Source of the DNA: Bryobacterales bacterium | Lineage (GTDB): Bacteria > Acidobacteriota > Terriglobia > Bryobacterales > Bryobacteraceae | Direction of reading: 5' to 3' | Length of the DNA stretch: 22,730 nucleotides | Assembly (NCBI GenBank): GCA_016789785.1 | Contig: JAEUQE010000133.1 | Location: 1 to 22,730, forward strand | Shown: in pieces, positions 7,803 to 16,429 of the stretch | Position numbering within the stretch: position 1 is the stretch's first letter | Layout: the number at the start of each line of letters is the position of its first letter | The notes under the pieces: model-generated | The model's database searches: none | What the model saw: the letters and a program-made list of their open reading frames with translations, nothing else | Told to the model about the DNA's origin: nothing | Made by a program: the position numbers and the translations under genes

Positions 7803-10800
7803 CAGTACACCAGCCTGAGTCCGATCTGGATTTGGCGCGCGCCGCCTGCGCCGTTGATGGTCCCGAATGCCGGTGCGCCGCGCGAGGTGTTGGGGAGGCC
7901 GAAATTGGGGCGGTTCATCACACTGAAGAACTCGCCGCGAAGTTGGAGGTAGCGCTGTTCGGTGAAGCGGAAGTCCTTGAGAACGGAAGTGTCCAGGCTG
8001 ATCGCGCCGGGGCCGAAGCCCACCGTACGTGGTGAATTGCCGAGTACACCGTCTCCTGGGAAGGCGAATGCCGCCGTGTTGAAGTACTGCCGAAGCAGCG
8101 CATCACGGGTTCTACCGCCACTGATCTGCCAGTCGCCACTGATGTGGGCGCGCTGGGCGGAGGAAAACGCATTGAGGCGGTTGGTCTGTTCCACGACGCC
8201 AAACGGCAGCCCGGTGCGAAGTTCGGAAATGATCCCGAGACTCCAGCCGCCCGCCACGGCGTCCGCAACGCGGTTTTGCAAGTTCACTTTGCGACCCTTG
8301 CCCACTGGCAATTCGTAAACGGCGCTGGAGACCCAGCGATGGCGGATATCGTTACCGCTGTACGATTTATCGAGGGCGCGATGATAGATACTCTGCTGGC
8401 CGTTGCCGGGAGCACCGCCAGCCTCGGCGGCAGCCTCCACATCGTCCAGGAACTTAGACCATGTGTAGTTTGAGAGTAAGTTCAATCCCGCCGAGAAGCG
8501 CTTCTCAATCTTGAGATTCATCCCATGATAGGAGGAATTGCCCCAATTGATCGCTCGCTGCACGACATTGGCATATTGGGGAAACGGGCGAAGGCGCTGA
8601 TCCTGCCGTGCCCCTCGCAGTTCCGGACGAATCTCATTGATGTTACTGGCGCGGCCACTCACGCGGTGGGCGAGATTGGAAGTGTAAGATGCTTCCAGAA
8701 GATAGGTGCCGAACTGGCGCTGGACGCTGAAGTTGATGTGGTGGGCATAGGTGGCACGCTGATTCGGATCGTAGAAGTCGGGGCTGATGCGAGGCGTCTG
8801 GCCGGCGGGCACCGCTCCGAAGCCAGGACCGAGGGGATCCGTCGGTGGGGAGGGTACACCGTTGCGAAGGAGAAATGCGGGCGTGAGGCCATTGTCGGGC
8901 GACTGGATCTGGCGGACGTCGCCGAAGCCGACCACGTTCGCGCGGGTGATGGAGTCATCGTAGATGGGGCCGTACATCAAGCCGTAGCCGCCTCGGAAGA
9001 CCATACGATCGCCCAACGGCCGCCACGCGAATCCGAAGCGAGGCCCGAAGTTATTCTTGTCGAAACCGTGGGCGTAAGTGGACACTCCGTCGCGGCCGGC
9101 ATAAGTAATCGCGCCTGGCGTCCGGGAAACCGGATTGAGAGCAAACGGGTCGAAGCCAGTCTGTTTGTTTTCTTTTTCCTGGCGTGGCGTATCCATATCC
9201 CATCGAAAGCCGAGATTCAGAGTCAGCCGCGGAGTGACCTTCCAGTCGTCCTGAATAAAGGCTGCGAAATAATTCATAAAGGTATTGGTGCCACCGGTGT
9301 CGACATTGACGGAAGTTGGCCAGCCGAGCAGGAGCGCCGCCGGGCCGAAGCCTCGTCCTGTTGCGACATCGTTGAAACTGAAGGCTCCGGAGCGCGAGGT
9401 TCCCCAGATGTCGGGCATCTGAGAAGAGCGCCATTCGCCGCCGAGCTTGATCTGGTGTTTACCGCGAAGCAGGGATACCGACTCAATGATCTGGTGCTGG
9501 AATCCGGGCCCGGCAAGGCGGTACTGATTGCCCGCGCCGATGGCGGAAAAGCCGGTGACGTTGATGTTTGGAGTACCGTCCGGCGCGACGCCGCGCAGCC
9601 CGAGGTCGCCGGCGACAGTGCTGGGGAACAGGGAAGGATCCTCATTGGTGCGGCGATTGTAGTTGTAGCGAAGCTCGTTGAAGATCGAGTTTGTCAGATT
9701 TCGAGTCCAGTTGGCGGTAACGTGAAACTGGTCAGAAAGCTGATCGCCGACGGTATCGGCCGCCGGATTCGGATAGATGCGGCCGGGCGTAACAGGACTG
9801 CGGAACTTGAGGAAGCGGCCGTAGACGCGATCCTTCGCGGTGAGGACATGGTCCAGGCGTGCGATGTAGCTGTCGCCAGTGACTTTGTTGACGGCGTTTT
9901 GGCGGAAGTTGCGGTTGCCACTGGGCGCACCGGGAACGTTGGGGGCGGGCCAGAGACGGGCAAGTTGCGCACCGATCGGATCGAGGCGGCTTTGGGGGAT
10001 GATGTTGCCGGGAAATGGCTGTCTGGTAGTGGGGTCGATAACGGCGGCGGCGGATTGCGAGAAGTCACCGGCAATCTCGCGCTCCGTGGGAACGTTGAGA
10101 AAGCGAGTCGTGCCGTCGCGCCGCCGCGTTCCTTCATAGCTGAAGAAGAAGTGCGTGCGATCCTTGCGCACGGGGCCCCCGATGGTGGCGCCGAACACGT
10201 TGTAGCGGCGTGGAGCCTCGGTGGCGGCGAAGAAGTTGCGTGCGTCGAACGCGTTGTTCCGAAGGAATTCGTAGAACGTGCCATGGAACTGGTTGGTGCC
10301 TGACTTGGTGGTCATGGAGATGAATCCGCCCATGCTGCGTCCGAATTCGGCGGGATAGCCGTTGGCTTCGACGCGGAACTCCTGCATCGCTTCCACGGGA
10401 GGCGCGACGCTGACGATTCCGGTCACCAGCATCACACCCTGGAGGTTGCCGCCGTCGAGTTGCCAGATCTGCTGGCGCGCACGCCCACCGGCGATGGAGA
10501 AGTTGACGATTCCCTCCCAGGATGCCTCGCTCTCAAACGTCACATTGCCGAGCAAGCGAATCAGGCTTCCCATGCGGCGGCTGGCGAGGGGCATGTTCTG
10601 AATGGTCTTGTTCTCAATGAGTGTGTTGACGGCGGAGGTTTCCGATTGGAGCAACTCACTTTGGCCGGTCACGGTCACGGATTCCGAGACATTGCCTACC
10701 TCCAGACGCACGTCAATCGTCAGTACTTGGCCCGTTTCGAGAACCAGTCCCGTGCGGGCGTAGCGCTTGAAGCCACTTGCTTCAATGGCGACATCGTAGC

Positions 10801-11020
10801 GGCCGGGCGCGAGAAAGGAGAATACGTAGATACCGGAAGTGTTCGTGGTGGCATCGGTAACCACACCACTGGCAAGGTTCGACGCAACCACACGGGCCGA
10901 CACGATGGATGCGCCGGTGGGATCGGTGATGGTACCGGTCAGACGTGCGGAAGAAGACTGAGCCATGGCAGCAGGAACGCCGCCAAGAAACAACACAAGA
11001 AGCAGGCAACGGGGACTCAT
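7802..11020 (-). CDS. TonB-dependent receptor with N-terminal carboxypeptidase-regulatory domain, 1072 aa
   Basis: This outer-membrane protein belongs to the large Oar-like receptor family expanded in Acidobacteriota. In order: a Sec signal (1-20, ending AMA-Q), a carboxypeptidase-regulatory/Cna-like beta-sandwich (about 25-110, with [11 protein letters not shown] and the [15 protein letters not shown] block), the VTVTG linker (115-119), a plug domain (about 120-235, including [17 protein letters not shown]), and a long beta-barrel (about 240-1072) with [18 protein letters not shown] and many aromatic, Asn-rich strands. The last residue is tyrosine, as expected for barrel assembly. Length is typical. 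Family members are thought to import large or complex ligands using TonB energy; the ligand is unknown here. GAGAGG lies 5-6 bases before the ATG. It starts 31 bases after the aldolase stop and runs into the sialidase-like gene with a one-base overlap. Confidence 0.92.
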   Translation of the reverse strand: MSPRCLLLVLFLGGVPAAMAQSSSARLTGTITDPTGASIVSARVVASNLASGVVTDATTNTSGIYVFSFLAPGRYDVAIEASGFKRYARTGLVLETGQVLTIDVRLEVGNVSESVTVTGQSELLQSETSAVNTLIENKTIQNMPLASRRMGSLIRLLGNVTFESEASWEGIVNFSIAGGRARQQIWQLDGGNLQGVMLVTGIVSVAPPVEAMQEFRVEANGYPAEFGRSMGGFISMTTKSGTNQFHGTFYEFLRNNAFDARNFFAATEAPRRYNVFGATIGGPVRKDRTHFFFSYEGTRRRDGTTRFLNVPTEREIAGDFSQSAAAVIDPTTRQPFPGNIIPQSRLDPIGAQLARLWPAPNVPGAPSGNRNFRQNAVNKVTGDSYIARLDHVLTAKDRVYGRFLKFRSPVTPGRIYPNPAADTVGDQLSDQFHVTANWTRNLTNSIFNELRYNYNRRTNEDPSLFPSTVAGDLGLRGVAPDGTPNINVTGFSAIGAGNQYRLAGPGFQHQIIESVSLLRGKHQIKLGGEWRSSQMPDIWGTSRSGAFSFNDVATGRGFGPAALLLGWPTSVNVDTGGTNTFMNYFAAFIQDDWKVTPRLTLNLGFRWDMDTPRQEKENKQTGFDPFALNPVSRTPGAITYAGRDGVSTYAHGFDKNNFGPRFGFAWRPLGDRMVFRGGYGLMYGPIYDDSITRANVVGFGDVRQIQSPDNGLTPAFLLRNGVPSPPTDPLGPGFGAVPAGQTPRISPDFYDPNQRATYAHHINFSVQRQFGTYLLEASYTSNLAHRVSGRASNINEIRPELRGARQDQRLRPFPQYANVVQRAINWGNSSYHGMNLKIEKRFSAGLNLLSNYTWSKFLDDVEAAAEAGGAPGNGQQSIYHRALDKSYSGNDIRHRWVSSAVYELPVGKGRKVNLQNRVADAVAGGWSLGIISELRTGLPFGVVEQTNRLNAFSSAQRAHISGDWQISGGRTRDALLRQYFNTAAFAFPGDGVLGNSPRTVGFGPGAISLDTSVLKDFRFTEQRYLQLRGEFFSVMNRPNFGLPNTSRGAPAFGTINGAGGARQIQIGLRLVY

Positions 11021-11051
11021 GCGACACCTCTCAAACTCATGGCAATGCAGA

Positions 11052-11972
11052 CTACGAAGCGTTCACCAAAGGGGACGACGACTGGGAGAAGGCCGCGCGG
11101 ACACGCTCCTGTTGCGCGGGCGAACTGGCTGGCATGGGAGGCCGGGGCACGCCGCCTTCCCTGCCCTGCAGACGCATCGCCGCGCGGACGTTGGCCGGTA
11201 GATTCGGTGCGTCAATGGCATTCCACATTCGCAGCAGATCCTTGTGCAGCGTAACGGCACGCGTTTCGTCGCCAGAGTTCACCGCATTCCACAGCTCGAC
11301 GCACCATTCGGGAACAGCGGAGAGGATGGCGGCCACTGCGCCATGAGAACCGAGGCGGAAGGACGGATACAGAAGCGCATCCACGGCCGAAAGAATGCGG
11401 ACCCGATCCGCAATACCCGCGTCTTCGGTGAGCAGCAACAGGTCCGCGAGTGCTTTCATGTCACTGGCACTCTGCTTCACTCCGATGACGCCATCTACAT
11501 CGCGAAGGATGCGCACCAGCAGCGGAGGAAGCAGATACGACCAGGGCACCACGTTGTAGATGATCACGGGAATGCCAGTCTGATCGGCGATGGCTGCGAA
11601 GTGCCGCACCATCGAGTCGTCATCGGGGCGGAAGACGTAGTGGACCGGCGTCACCTGCAGGGCGGCAGGTTTCAGATCGGCGATGGCTTTCGCGCGTTCG
11701 ATCACCGCCGAGGTGCTATTGCAGATGATCCCGGCGATGACGGGAACTCGACCGCGCACCTCTTCCGTGGTGACAGCGACGATGTGGCGAGTCTCCTCCG
11801 TCGTGAGGGTGTGACCTTCGCCGGTGCTGCCGCAGACGGCCAATCCATGCACCTTCGCGGACTCCACCATGTAGCGGACTTCCTTGCGGTGCAGTTGTTC
11901 ATCAATCGTCCCGTCTTCGCGAAACGGGGTAACCAGCGGCGGGATAATCCCGCGGATCGAATCGGTATTCAT
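11052..11972 (-). CDS. Dihydrodipicolinate synthase / N-acetylneuraminate lyase family aldolase, 306 aa
   Basis: This class I aldolase of the DHDPS/NAL superfamily forms a Schiff base with pyruvate or a related 2-oxo acid. The pyruvate-carboxylate loop GSTGEG is at 48-53, the catalytic tyrosine is Y139 (IIYNVVP) and the Schiff-base lysine is K166 (IGVKQSASD). Length fits the family. KQ followed by D three residues on is closer to NAL and sugar-acid members than to biosynthetic DHDPS (usually KEATGN-like). The position where NAL usually reads GYDE has AVDA, so true sialic-acid lyase activity is not assured. It sits between an IclR regulator (4-base ATGA overlap) and a TonB receptor rather than with lysine genes, which favours a catabolic role. 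The last 30 or so residues are Pro/Ser-rich. Confidence 0.9.
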   Translation of the reverse strand: MNTDSIRGIIPPLVTPFREDGTIDEQLHRKEVRYMVESAKVHGLAVCGSTGEGHTLTTEETRHIVAVTTEEVRGRVPVIAGIICNSTSAVIERAKAIADLKPAALQVTPVHYVFRPDDDSMVRHFAAIADQTGIPVIIYNVVPWSYLLPPLLVRILRDVDGVIGVKQSASDMKALADLLLLTEDAGIADRVRILSAVDALLYPSFRLGSHGAVAAILSAVPEWCVELWNAVNSGDETRAVTLHKDLLRMWNAIDAPNLPANVRAAMRLQGREGGVPRPPMPASSPAQQERVRAAFSQSSSPLVNAS

Positions 11973-12769
11973 GATTCCTCTGTTCGTAAGATTGCGAGCT
12001 TCTTCACGAGTGCGGCGACACGGCCGCCAATTTGTTTGAGCCGCTTATCATCGAGCCGAATGCGCGGCCCGGAGACACTGATGGAGGCAGCGACGCCGCC
12101 GAGGGGATCGAGAATGGGGGCGGCGACGCAGCAGACTCCGGGCTCGTTCTCTTCCAGGTCGACCGCATAGCCGCGGGTGCGGATTCGAATGAGTTCCTGG
12201 CGAAGATCGGGCAGCCTGGTAATGGTGCTCTTCGTCGCAGCGGTCAATTCCCGGCGGGAGAGAAGCTCTTCGACTTCCGTGCCGGATAGCGCACTCAACA
12301 GCGCTTTGCCAAGCCCAGTGGAATGCAGGGGCCACCGAGTTCCGGCGTCGCCGCGCGTGTGGAGTTGATGAGCCGATTCGACCGCGGCCAGGATGAGCAC
12401 GTCGCCGGCGAAGAGAACCCCGAGTTTGACAGTCTCACCGGTTTCGTCCGCCAAAAGGCGGAGTACGCGGCGCGCCTGCGACAACAATTCGTCGCGGCGC
12501 GCGAACAGCAGACCGAGTTCCATCGCACGGGGGCCAATGCGGTACTCGCGCGTCTGCGGGTCCTGCCTCACGAGGTCGAAGCCGAGCAACGTCTGCATGA
12601 GGTTGTGAGCGGTGCTCTTGGGAATCTTGCACTTTCGCGCCAATGCGGACAGTGAGTGCTTGGGTTGCGCGACACTGAATGCGGTGAGCAGATCGAGAGC
12701 CTTGCGTACAGACGCGACTTCACTGTTCAGCGGTATTGAACGCGAAGTAGAGCCATTGCGCTTCGGCAT
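11969..12769 (-). CDS. IclR family transcriptional regulator, 266 aa
   Basis: The N-terminal winged helix-turn-helix spans about 17-80 (VRKALDLLTAF, then the recognition region IPKSTAHNLMQTLLGFDLV). The C-terminal GAF-like effector domain spans about 90-262, with PLHSTGLGKALLSAL (147-161) and GYAVDLEENEPGVCCVAAPI (200-219), both classic IclR blocks. Family members bind small organic acids or sugar acids and act as repressors or activators, often of adjacent catabolic genes. Its stop overlaps the aldolase start by four bases (ATGA), so it is first in a four-gene unit and probably autoregulates it. There is no ribosome-binding sequence before the ATG; a near-consensus promoter ends 9 bases upstream, so the transcript may be almost leaderless. 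The effector is unknown. Confidence 0.92.
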   Translation of the reverse strand: MPKRNGSTSRSIPLNSEVASVRKALDLLTAFSVAQPKHSLSALARKCKIPKSTAHNLMQTLLGFDLVRQDPQTREYRIGPRAMELGLLFARRDELLSQARRVLRLLADETGETVKLGVLFAGDVLILAAVESAHQLHTRGDAGTRWPLHSTGLGKALLSALSGTEVEELLSRRELTAATKSTITRLPDLRQELIRIRTRGYAVDLEENEPGVCCVAAPILDPLGGVAASISVSGPRIRLDDKRLKQIGGRVAALVKKLAILRTEES

Positions 12770-12778
12770 GCGAGGGAA

Positions 12779-12807
12779 AAGATACCGGAAGTGCGGGCAT
12801 GAGTCAA
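12779..12807 (-). promoter_or_regulatory. Sigma70-type promoter of the iclR-aldolase-receptor-sialidase unit
   Basis: Read on the minus strand, TTGACT (12802-12807) and TATCTT (12779-12784) are separated by exactly 17 bases. The -35 matches five of six consensus positions and the -10 four of six. Only 9 bases lie between the -10 and the iclR ATG (12769), so the predicted first transcribed base is about 2-4 bases upstream of the start codon. An operator for autoregulation would be expected here, but I see no clear palindrome. The 87-base gap to the RNase H gene holds nothing else obvious. Confidence 0.6.
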
Positions 12808-12856
12808 TGCGGTGTTCAGAATGGCCGAACGGCGCAGGCGGACTTTCGGGTGCTGG

Positions 12857-13495
12857 TCACTTTCGCCCGAAGTCGGCGGGGACTTCGCCCCACTCTTCCG
12901 TCTCCCATTTCAGGAGCGGGTTGCGAACGGGATTGCTGCCGAGCCATGCTTCGGCACGATCGATTAGAAGGAACAACTCTTCGTTGCGGGAGGAACGTTC
13001 GTGTTTGGTGCGGCACTTGCGGTCGCGAACCCATGCCAGCGCGGTTTTCGAATCCGAATAGATGGGCACGTCCAGCTTGCCCTGTTGATGGAGCATGGCA
13101 AGGGCATGCACAAGCGCGAGGAATTCGCCGATGTTGTTGGTGCCATCTTCATAGGGGCCCTGATGGAAGATCTCTTCCCCAGTGGCAAGCAGGACACCGC
13201 GATACTCCAGCGGTCCGGGCACGCCGGCGCAAGCGGCATCCACGGCGATTCCATGGAACTGCACACCCATGCGTTCCAACTCTTCGCGCGACTTCTTGAG
13301 TGTCTTCGTGTCCTTGCCGGCGAACTGCCAATAGTTGGCGCGATAGGCTTGTTCGGCTTCGTGACGGCTCGCGAAGCTCTTGAACTTCGCGCCGGCGAAT
13401 CCCGCCACTTGCGATTCCGCGTCTGCCCACGTCGTGTAGATGCCCGGCTTGCGGCCCTCCCACACGACGTAGAACTTCGGCTTTGCTTTCGACAT
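12857..13495 (-). CDS. Viroplasmin-domain ribonuclease H family protein, 212 aa
   Basis: An N-terminal viroplasmin (RNase HI N-terminal) domain spans residues 5-57, including FYVVWEGRKPGIYTTW and the KSFASRHEAEQAY block, which in relatives binds RNA:DNA hybrids. An RNase H fold spans about 80-212. The expected acidic residues are visible: D86 (AVDAAC), E124 (NIGEFLA), D148 (YSDSK) and D207 (PADFGRK). This suggests an active enzyme that cuts the RNA strand of RNA:DNA hybrids in the cytoplasm. The start at 13495 is chosen because it begins the viroplasmin domain and has GGAAG just upstream; the frame stays open about 40 codons further but that segment is not conserved-looking. It diverges from the SH3-like gene across 61 bases. 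Confidence 0.9.
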   Translation of the reverse strand: MSKAKPKFYVVWEGRKPGIYTTWADAESQVAGFAGAKFKSFASRHEAEQAYRANYWQFAGKDTKTLKKSREELERMGVQFHGIAVDAACAGVPGPLEYRGVLLATGEEIFHQGPYEDGTNNIGEFLALVHALAMLHQQGKLDVPIYSDSKTALAWVRDRKCRTKHERSSRNEELFLLIDRAEAWLGSNPVRNPLLKWETEEWGEVPADFGRK

Positions 13496-13556
13496 GTTCT
13501 TCCATTGTGCATGGGTAGGCAACTGTTCCGCTGGATCGCTGCGATACGCTGATGGC

Positions 13557-14198
13557 ATGCTTCTCGCGTTGGCGGTGGTGGTTCCGGTGGCGATGCTCTC
13601 GGCGCAGCCGCCGGCCATTTATCCGGTGGACGACACAGAGAGGGACCCCACGTTTCGCACCTTTGTGCAGCGGCTTCGAACGGCAGTGGAGGCGCGCAAC
13701 ACGAAGGCTCTGCGCAAGCTGACAGCGGATGATGTCATCTGCGGGCCGGACAAGGATGACAAGGGTTGGAAGAAGTTTGTAGGGAAGTGGCATCCCGATG
13801 ATCCGCAGGATCGCAGGCTGTGGCTCGCGCTAGCGGACATGCTGGCGGCGGGGTTCGTGCGCGAGCATCCGCGTTTGTATCTTTCGCCCTATCAGGTGTG
13901 GCGATTCCCGAGCGGGATCAATCGCGCGACACACCTTGTGATTGCTCGTGACAAATCAGCCATGCGGGAGCAGCCTTCGCTGGATGCGCGGGTGGTCGCG
14001 ACGCTTTCATTCGACATCGTGCGATCGATGGGTGATGCGGTGCGGGGCACGGGTCTTGCGGAGTGGCGGCCCGTGCGAACACTCGCGGGCGTGGAAGGGT
14101 TCGTGATGTCGCGCGATCTGGTAAGCCCGCTTGCACCACGTGCGCAATTCGGTTTGGATCGCGGACGATGGCAACTCATCGCACTCGAAGAAGACTGA
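13557..14198 (+). CDS. Secreted protein with C-terminal SH3-like (SH3b) domain, 213 aa
   Basis: The start at 13557 gives a good Sec signal (residues 1-16, MLLALAVVVPVAMLSA then QPP), so the mature protein is probably periplasmic. An upstream in-frame ATG at 13494 adds 21 residues without a signal and overlaps the divergent gene, so I reject it. Residues 35-120 are an uncharacterised alpha-rich region (FRTFVQRLRTAVEARNTKAL). Residues about 125-190 look like a bacterial SH3 domain (AMREQPSLDARVVATLSFD, WRPVRTLAGVEGFVMSRDL), which in relatives often binds cell-wall peptides. The PhoD-type gene starts 20 bases after the stop. The particular role is unknown. Confidence 0.78.
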   Translation: MLLALAVVVPVAMLSAQPPAIYPVDDTERDPTFRTFVQRLRTAVEARNTKALRKLTADDVICGPDKDDKGWKKFVGKWHPDDPQDRRLWLALADMLAAGFVREHPRLYLSPYQVWRFPSGINRATHLVIARDKSAMREQPSLDARVVATLSFDIVRSMGDAVRGTGLAEWRPVRTLAGVEGFVMSRDLVSPLAPRAQFGLDRGRWQLIALEED

Positions 14199-14218
14199 CG
14201 CTATTCTCGAAGGAACAC

Positions 14219-16429
14219 ATGAAACGCCGGGCCTTTCTTTTGACACCCGCGCTTGCGGCGCAGACGCTCCCGAAGAGCATGCAGCTTGTTGCGGGCTTGG
14301 ATCGAGATGTCACGCGGCCGTGGATCGGCCCATCGTTCTTCGCAAATCGATGGGTGGATTGGCGGCTCGATCAAGGGCGCATCGAGTGTCTCGCGGGCGG
14401 CATCAACGATCACGTCCGCACGGTGGCGCTGCTCACTCGCGACATCGAGGATACACGCAAGGAAGTGCTGATCTCGGCGAAGCTCGGCGTGTTGAATGAC
14501 GCGAAGGGGTTTGGCGGCTTTCTGATTGGCGCGGGTGCGGGTGAACTCGACTATCGGGCCGCGGCGCTGGTGCAGCGCTCGTCGGGGATAGGCGGCGGCA
14601 TTCTCTGCGTGATGGAGAGCGATGGCACGCTGGTGTTTCGGGATCATACATCGGAACAAGCGCCGTTGCGGTTTGATCCGCTGCCAGGGCAGTCGACGGG
14701 GAAAGCGGATGCGCGAAACGCGGAGTTGCTGCTACGCATCACGCCGCAGAGTGATGGGCGGATGATGCTGCGAATGACCGCGGGAGAAGCGAGCGCGACG
14801 CTGATGGACGTGGATCCGCGGCTCGTGCTGGGTGGGATTTCGCTGGTGAGTTCGGGCGCGCGATTCTGGTTTCGCGATGTTCGGACGCACGGTGCGGCGA
14901 ATCATCCGGACCGGGCGTTTGGTCCGATTCTCGGCACGATGTTCTCCGTCAACGGGCGTGTGCTGCGCATGACCGTGCAGTTCCCTCCCATCGGCGAGAC
15001 TGCGGTTCCGGTTGTTCTTCGCGTACGAAGACGGAACGGGTGGCCAAGTGTGGCGCAGACGCGGATCGGACCCGGATTCGCTGCGAACTTTCGAGTGCCC
15101 GATTGGGACACGAGCCGGGATCTCCAGTATCAGGTGGAGTTCAGCGGTCACACGTATCAAGGAATTGTGCCGCGCGAACCGGATGCGTCGCGTCCGCTGC
15201 GCATCGGTTTCGTCAATTGCGTAATGCCGGTTTGGCGCACCATGGATAGCGGCGTGTTTCAGCCGGAGTTGCCTGGCGAGGACCGGCTGCCGCGCTACAC
15301 GAAGAAGAACTTCTATTTCCCGCACAGCGAGTTGATCGCGAATGTGCGGGCGCAGAAGCCGGATCTGCTAGCGTTTCTCGGCGATCAGATCTACGAAGGC
15401 AATCCCACGCGCAAGGATCAGGCGCATGATCCGTCGATGGATTACCTGTACAAGTGGATCTTCTGGCTATGGGCATTTCGTGATCTGACGCGTGATACTC
15501 CGTGCGTTGCAATGGCTGATGATCACGATGTGTTTCAGGGCAATGTGTGGGGTCAGGGTGGACGTGCCGCACCCAACGCGGAGCAGGAGGCGGGCGGCTA
15601 TGTGCATGCGCCTCAGTTTGTGAACATCGTGCAGGCGACGCAATGCAGCCACAATCCGGATCCCTATGACGCGGTGCCGATTGAGCAATCGATCGGTGTC
15701 TACTACTGCGCGTTCCGCTACGGCGGTGTGGAGTTCGCGATGGTGGAGGACCGGAAGTTCAAGACGGGTCCACGGTCGAAGGATCACAAGGAAGCGCAAC
15801 TGCTGGGAGAGCGGCAGGAGCGATTTCTTGCGGCGTGGGCGGAAAAAGTAAAAAACAGCGGAGCCCGAATTTGTTTTAGCCAGACGGCATGGGCATGTGT
15901 GCAGACGACACCCGAAGGCGGGCCCCGCACGGACTCCGATTCCAACGGCACGCCGAAGCCCAAGCGGGATCTCGCGCTGCGTTTGATTCGGGATGCGGGT
16001 GCATTGATGGTGTCGGGCGACCAGCATCTGGCGTCGGTGGTGACTCACGGCATCAATCGTTTCGACGATGGCCCGGTGCAGTTCACGGGACCGGGCGGGG
16101 GCACGAGTTTTCAGCGCTGGTTCGAGCCCGCGGCGGCGCTTGCGAACGCGCGCGGCAAGCACACGGGCGATTTCACCGATGGCTTTGGCAATCGCTTTCG
16201 CGTGCTGGCCATCGCGAATCCGAAGGTGACGTTCGCCGACTATCGCAAGCACAAGAAGGGGCGCGGCCAGGGTCTGGGCGATCGCAAGCTGAAGAGCGAA
16301 GGCTTCGGCATGGTGATTGTGGATCACGCAAAGAAGCAATACCGGCTGGAGTGCTGGCAGTGGGATCGCGCGGAGCAGTTCGAGGGATGGCCGCTGGTGA
16401 TCGGCTTTGATGGGAAGGTGAGCGAGTGA
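14219..16429 (+). CDS. PhoD-type (alkaline phosphatase D family) metallophosphoesterase, 736 aa
   Basis: The N-terminus (MKRRAFLLTPALAAQ) is a short twin-arginine-like export signal; AAGGA lies just before the ATG at 14219. The C-terminal half carries the PhoD-type metal motifs: LGDQIYEGN (387-395), ADDHD (433-437) and SGDQH (599-603), with VEDRKFK (509-515) in the region expected to help phosphate binding. PhoD enzymes hydrolyse phosphodiesters and monoesters in the periplasm with Ca/Fe. Unusually, about 320 residues precede the catalytic part; residues about 50-225 look like a beta-sandwich (concanavalin/LamG-like), perhaps a ligand-binding module, and 235-320 like the PhoD N-terminal Ig-like domain. 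This is longer than the usual 500-600 residues. Its stop overlaps the next start (GTGA), so the two are coupled. Confidence 0.87.
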   Translation: MKRRAFLLTPALAAQTLPKSMQLVAGLDRDVTRPWIGPSFFANRWVDWRLDQGRIECLAGGINDHVRTVALLTRDIEDTRKEVLISAKLGVLNDAKGFGGFLIGAGAGELDYRAAALVQRSSGIGGGILCVMESDGTLVFRDHTSEQAPLRFDPLPGQSTGKADARNAELLLRITPQSDGRMMLRMTAGEASATLMDVDPRLVLGGISLVSSGARFWFRDVRTHGAANHPDRAFGPILGTMFSVNGRVLRMTVQFPPIGETAVPVVLRVRRRNGWPSVAQTRIGPGFAANFRVPDWDTSRDLQYQVEFSGHTYQGIVPREPDASRPLRIGFVNCVMPVWRTMDSGVFQPELPGEDRLPRYTKKNFYFPHSELIANVRAQKPDLLAFLGDQIYEGNPTRKDQAHDPSMDYLYKWIFWLWAFRDLTRDTPCVAMADDHDVFQGNVWGQGGRAAPNAEQEAGGYVHAPQFVNIVQATQCSHNPDPYDAVPIEQSIGVYYCAFRYGGVEFAMVEDRKFKTGPRSKDHKEAQLLGERQERFLAAWAEKVKNSGARICFSQTAWACVQTTPEGGPRTDSDSNGTPKPKRDLALRLIRDAGALMVSGDQHLASVVTHGINRFDDGPVQFTGPGGGTSFQRWFEPAAALANARGKHTGDFTDGFGNRFRVLAIANPKVTFADYRKHKKGRGQGLGDRKLKSEGFGMVIVDHAKKQYRLECWQWDRAEQFEGWPLVIGFDGKVSE

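Noticed and set aside
8525..10303. 592-residue plus-strand open frame opposite the TonB receptor
   Set aside because: Antisense shadow typical of GC-rich coding DNA; the receptor domains on the other strand are unmistakable.
11052..11972. Naming the aldolase nanA or dapA
   Set aside because: The GSTGE, Tyr and Lys set is shared by the whole superfamily, and the NAL-specific GYDE position reads AVDA.
12841..12874. Imperfect hairpin at the end of the RNase H gene as a terminator
   Set aside because: The stem has a bulge and a 15-base loop, overlaps the stop codon and has no T-tract.
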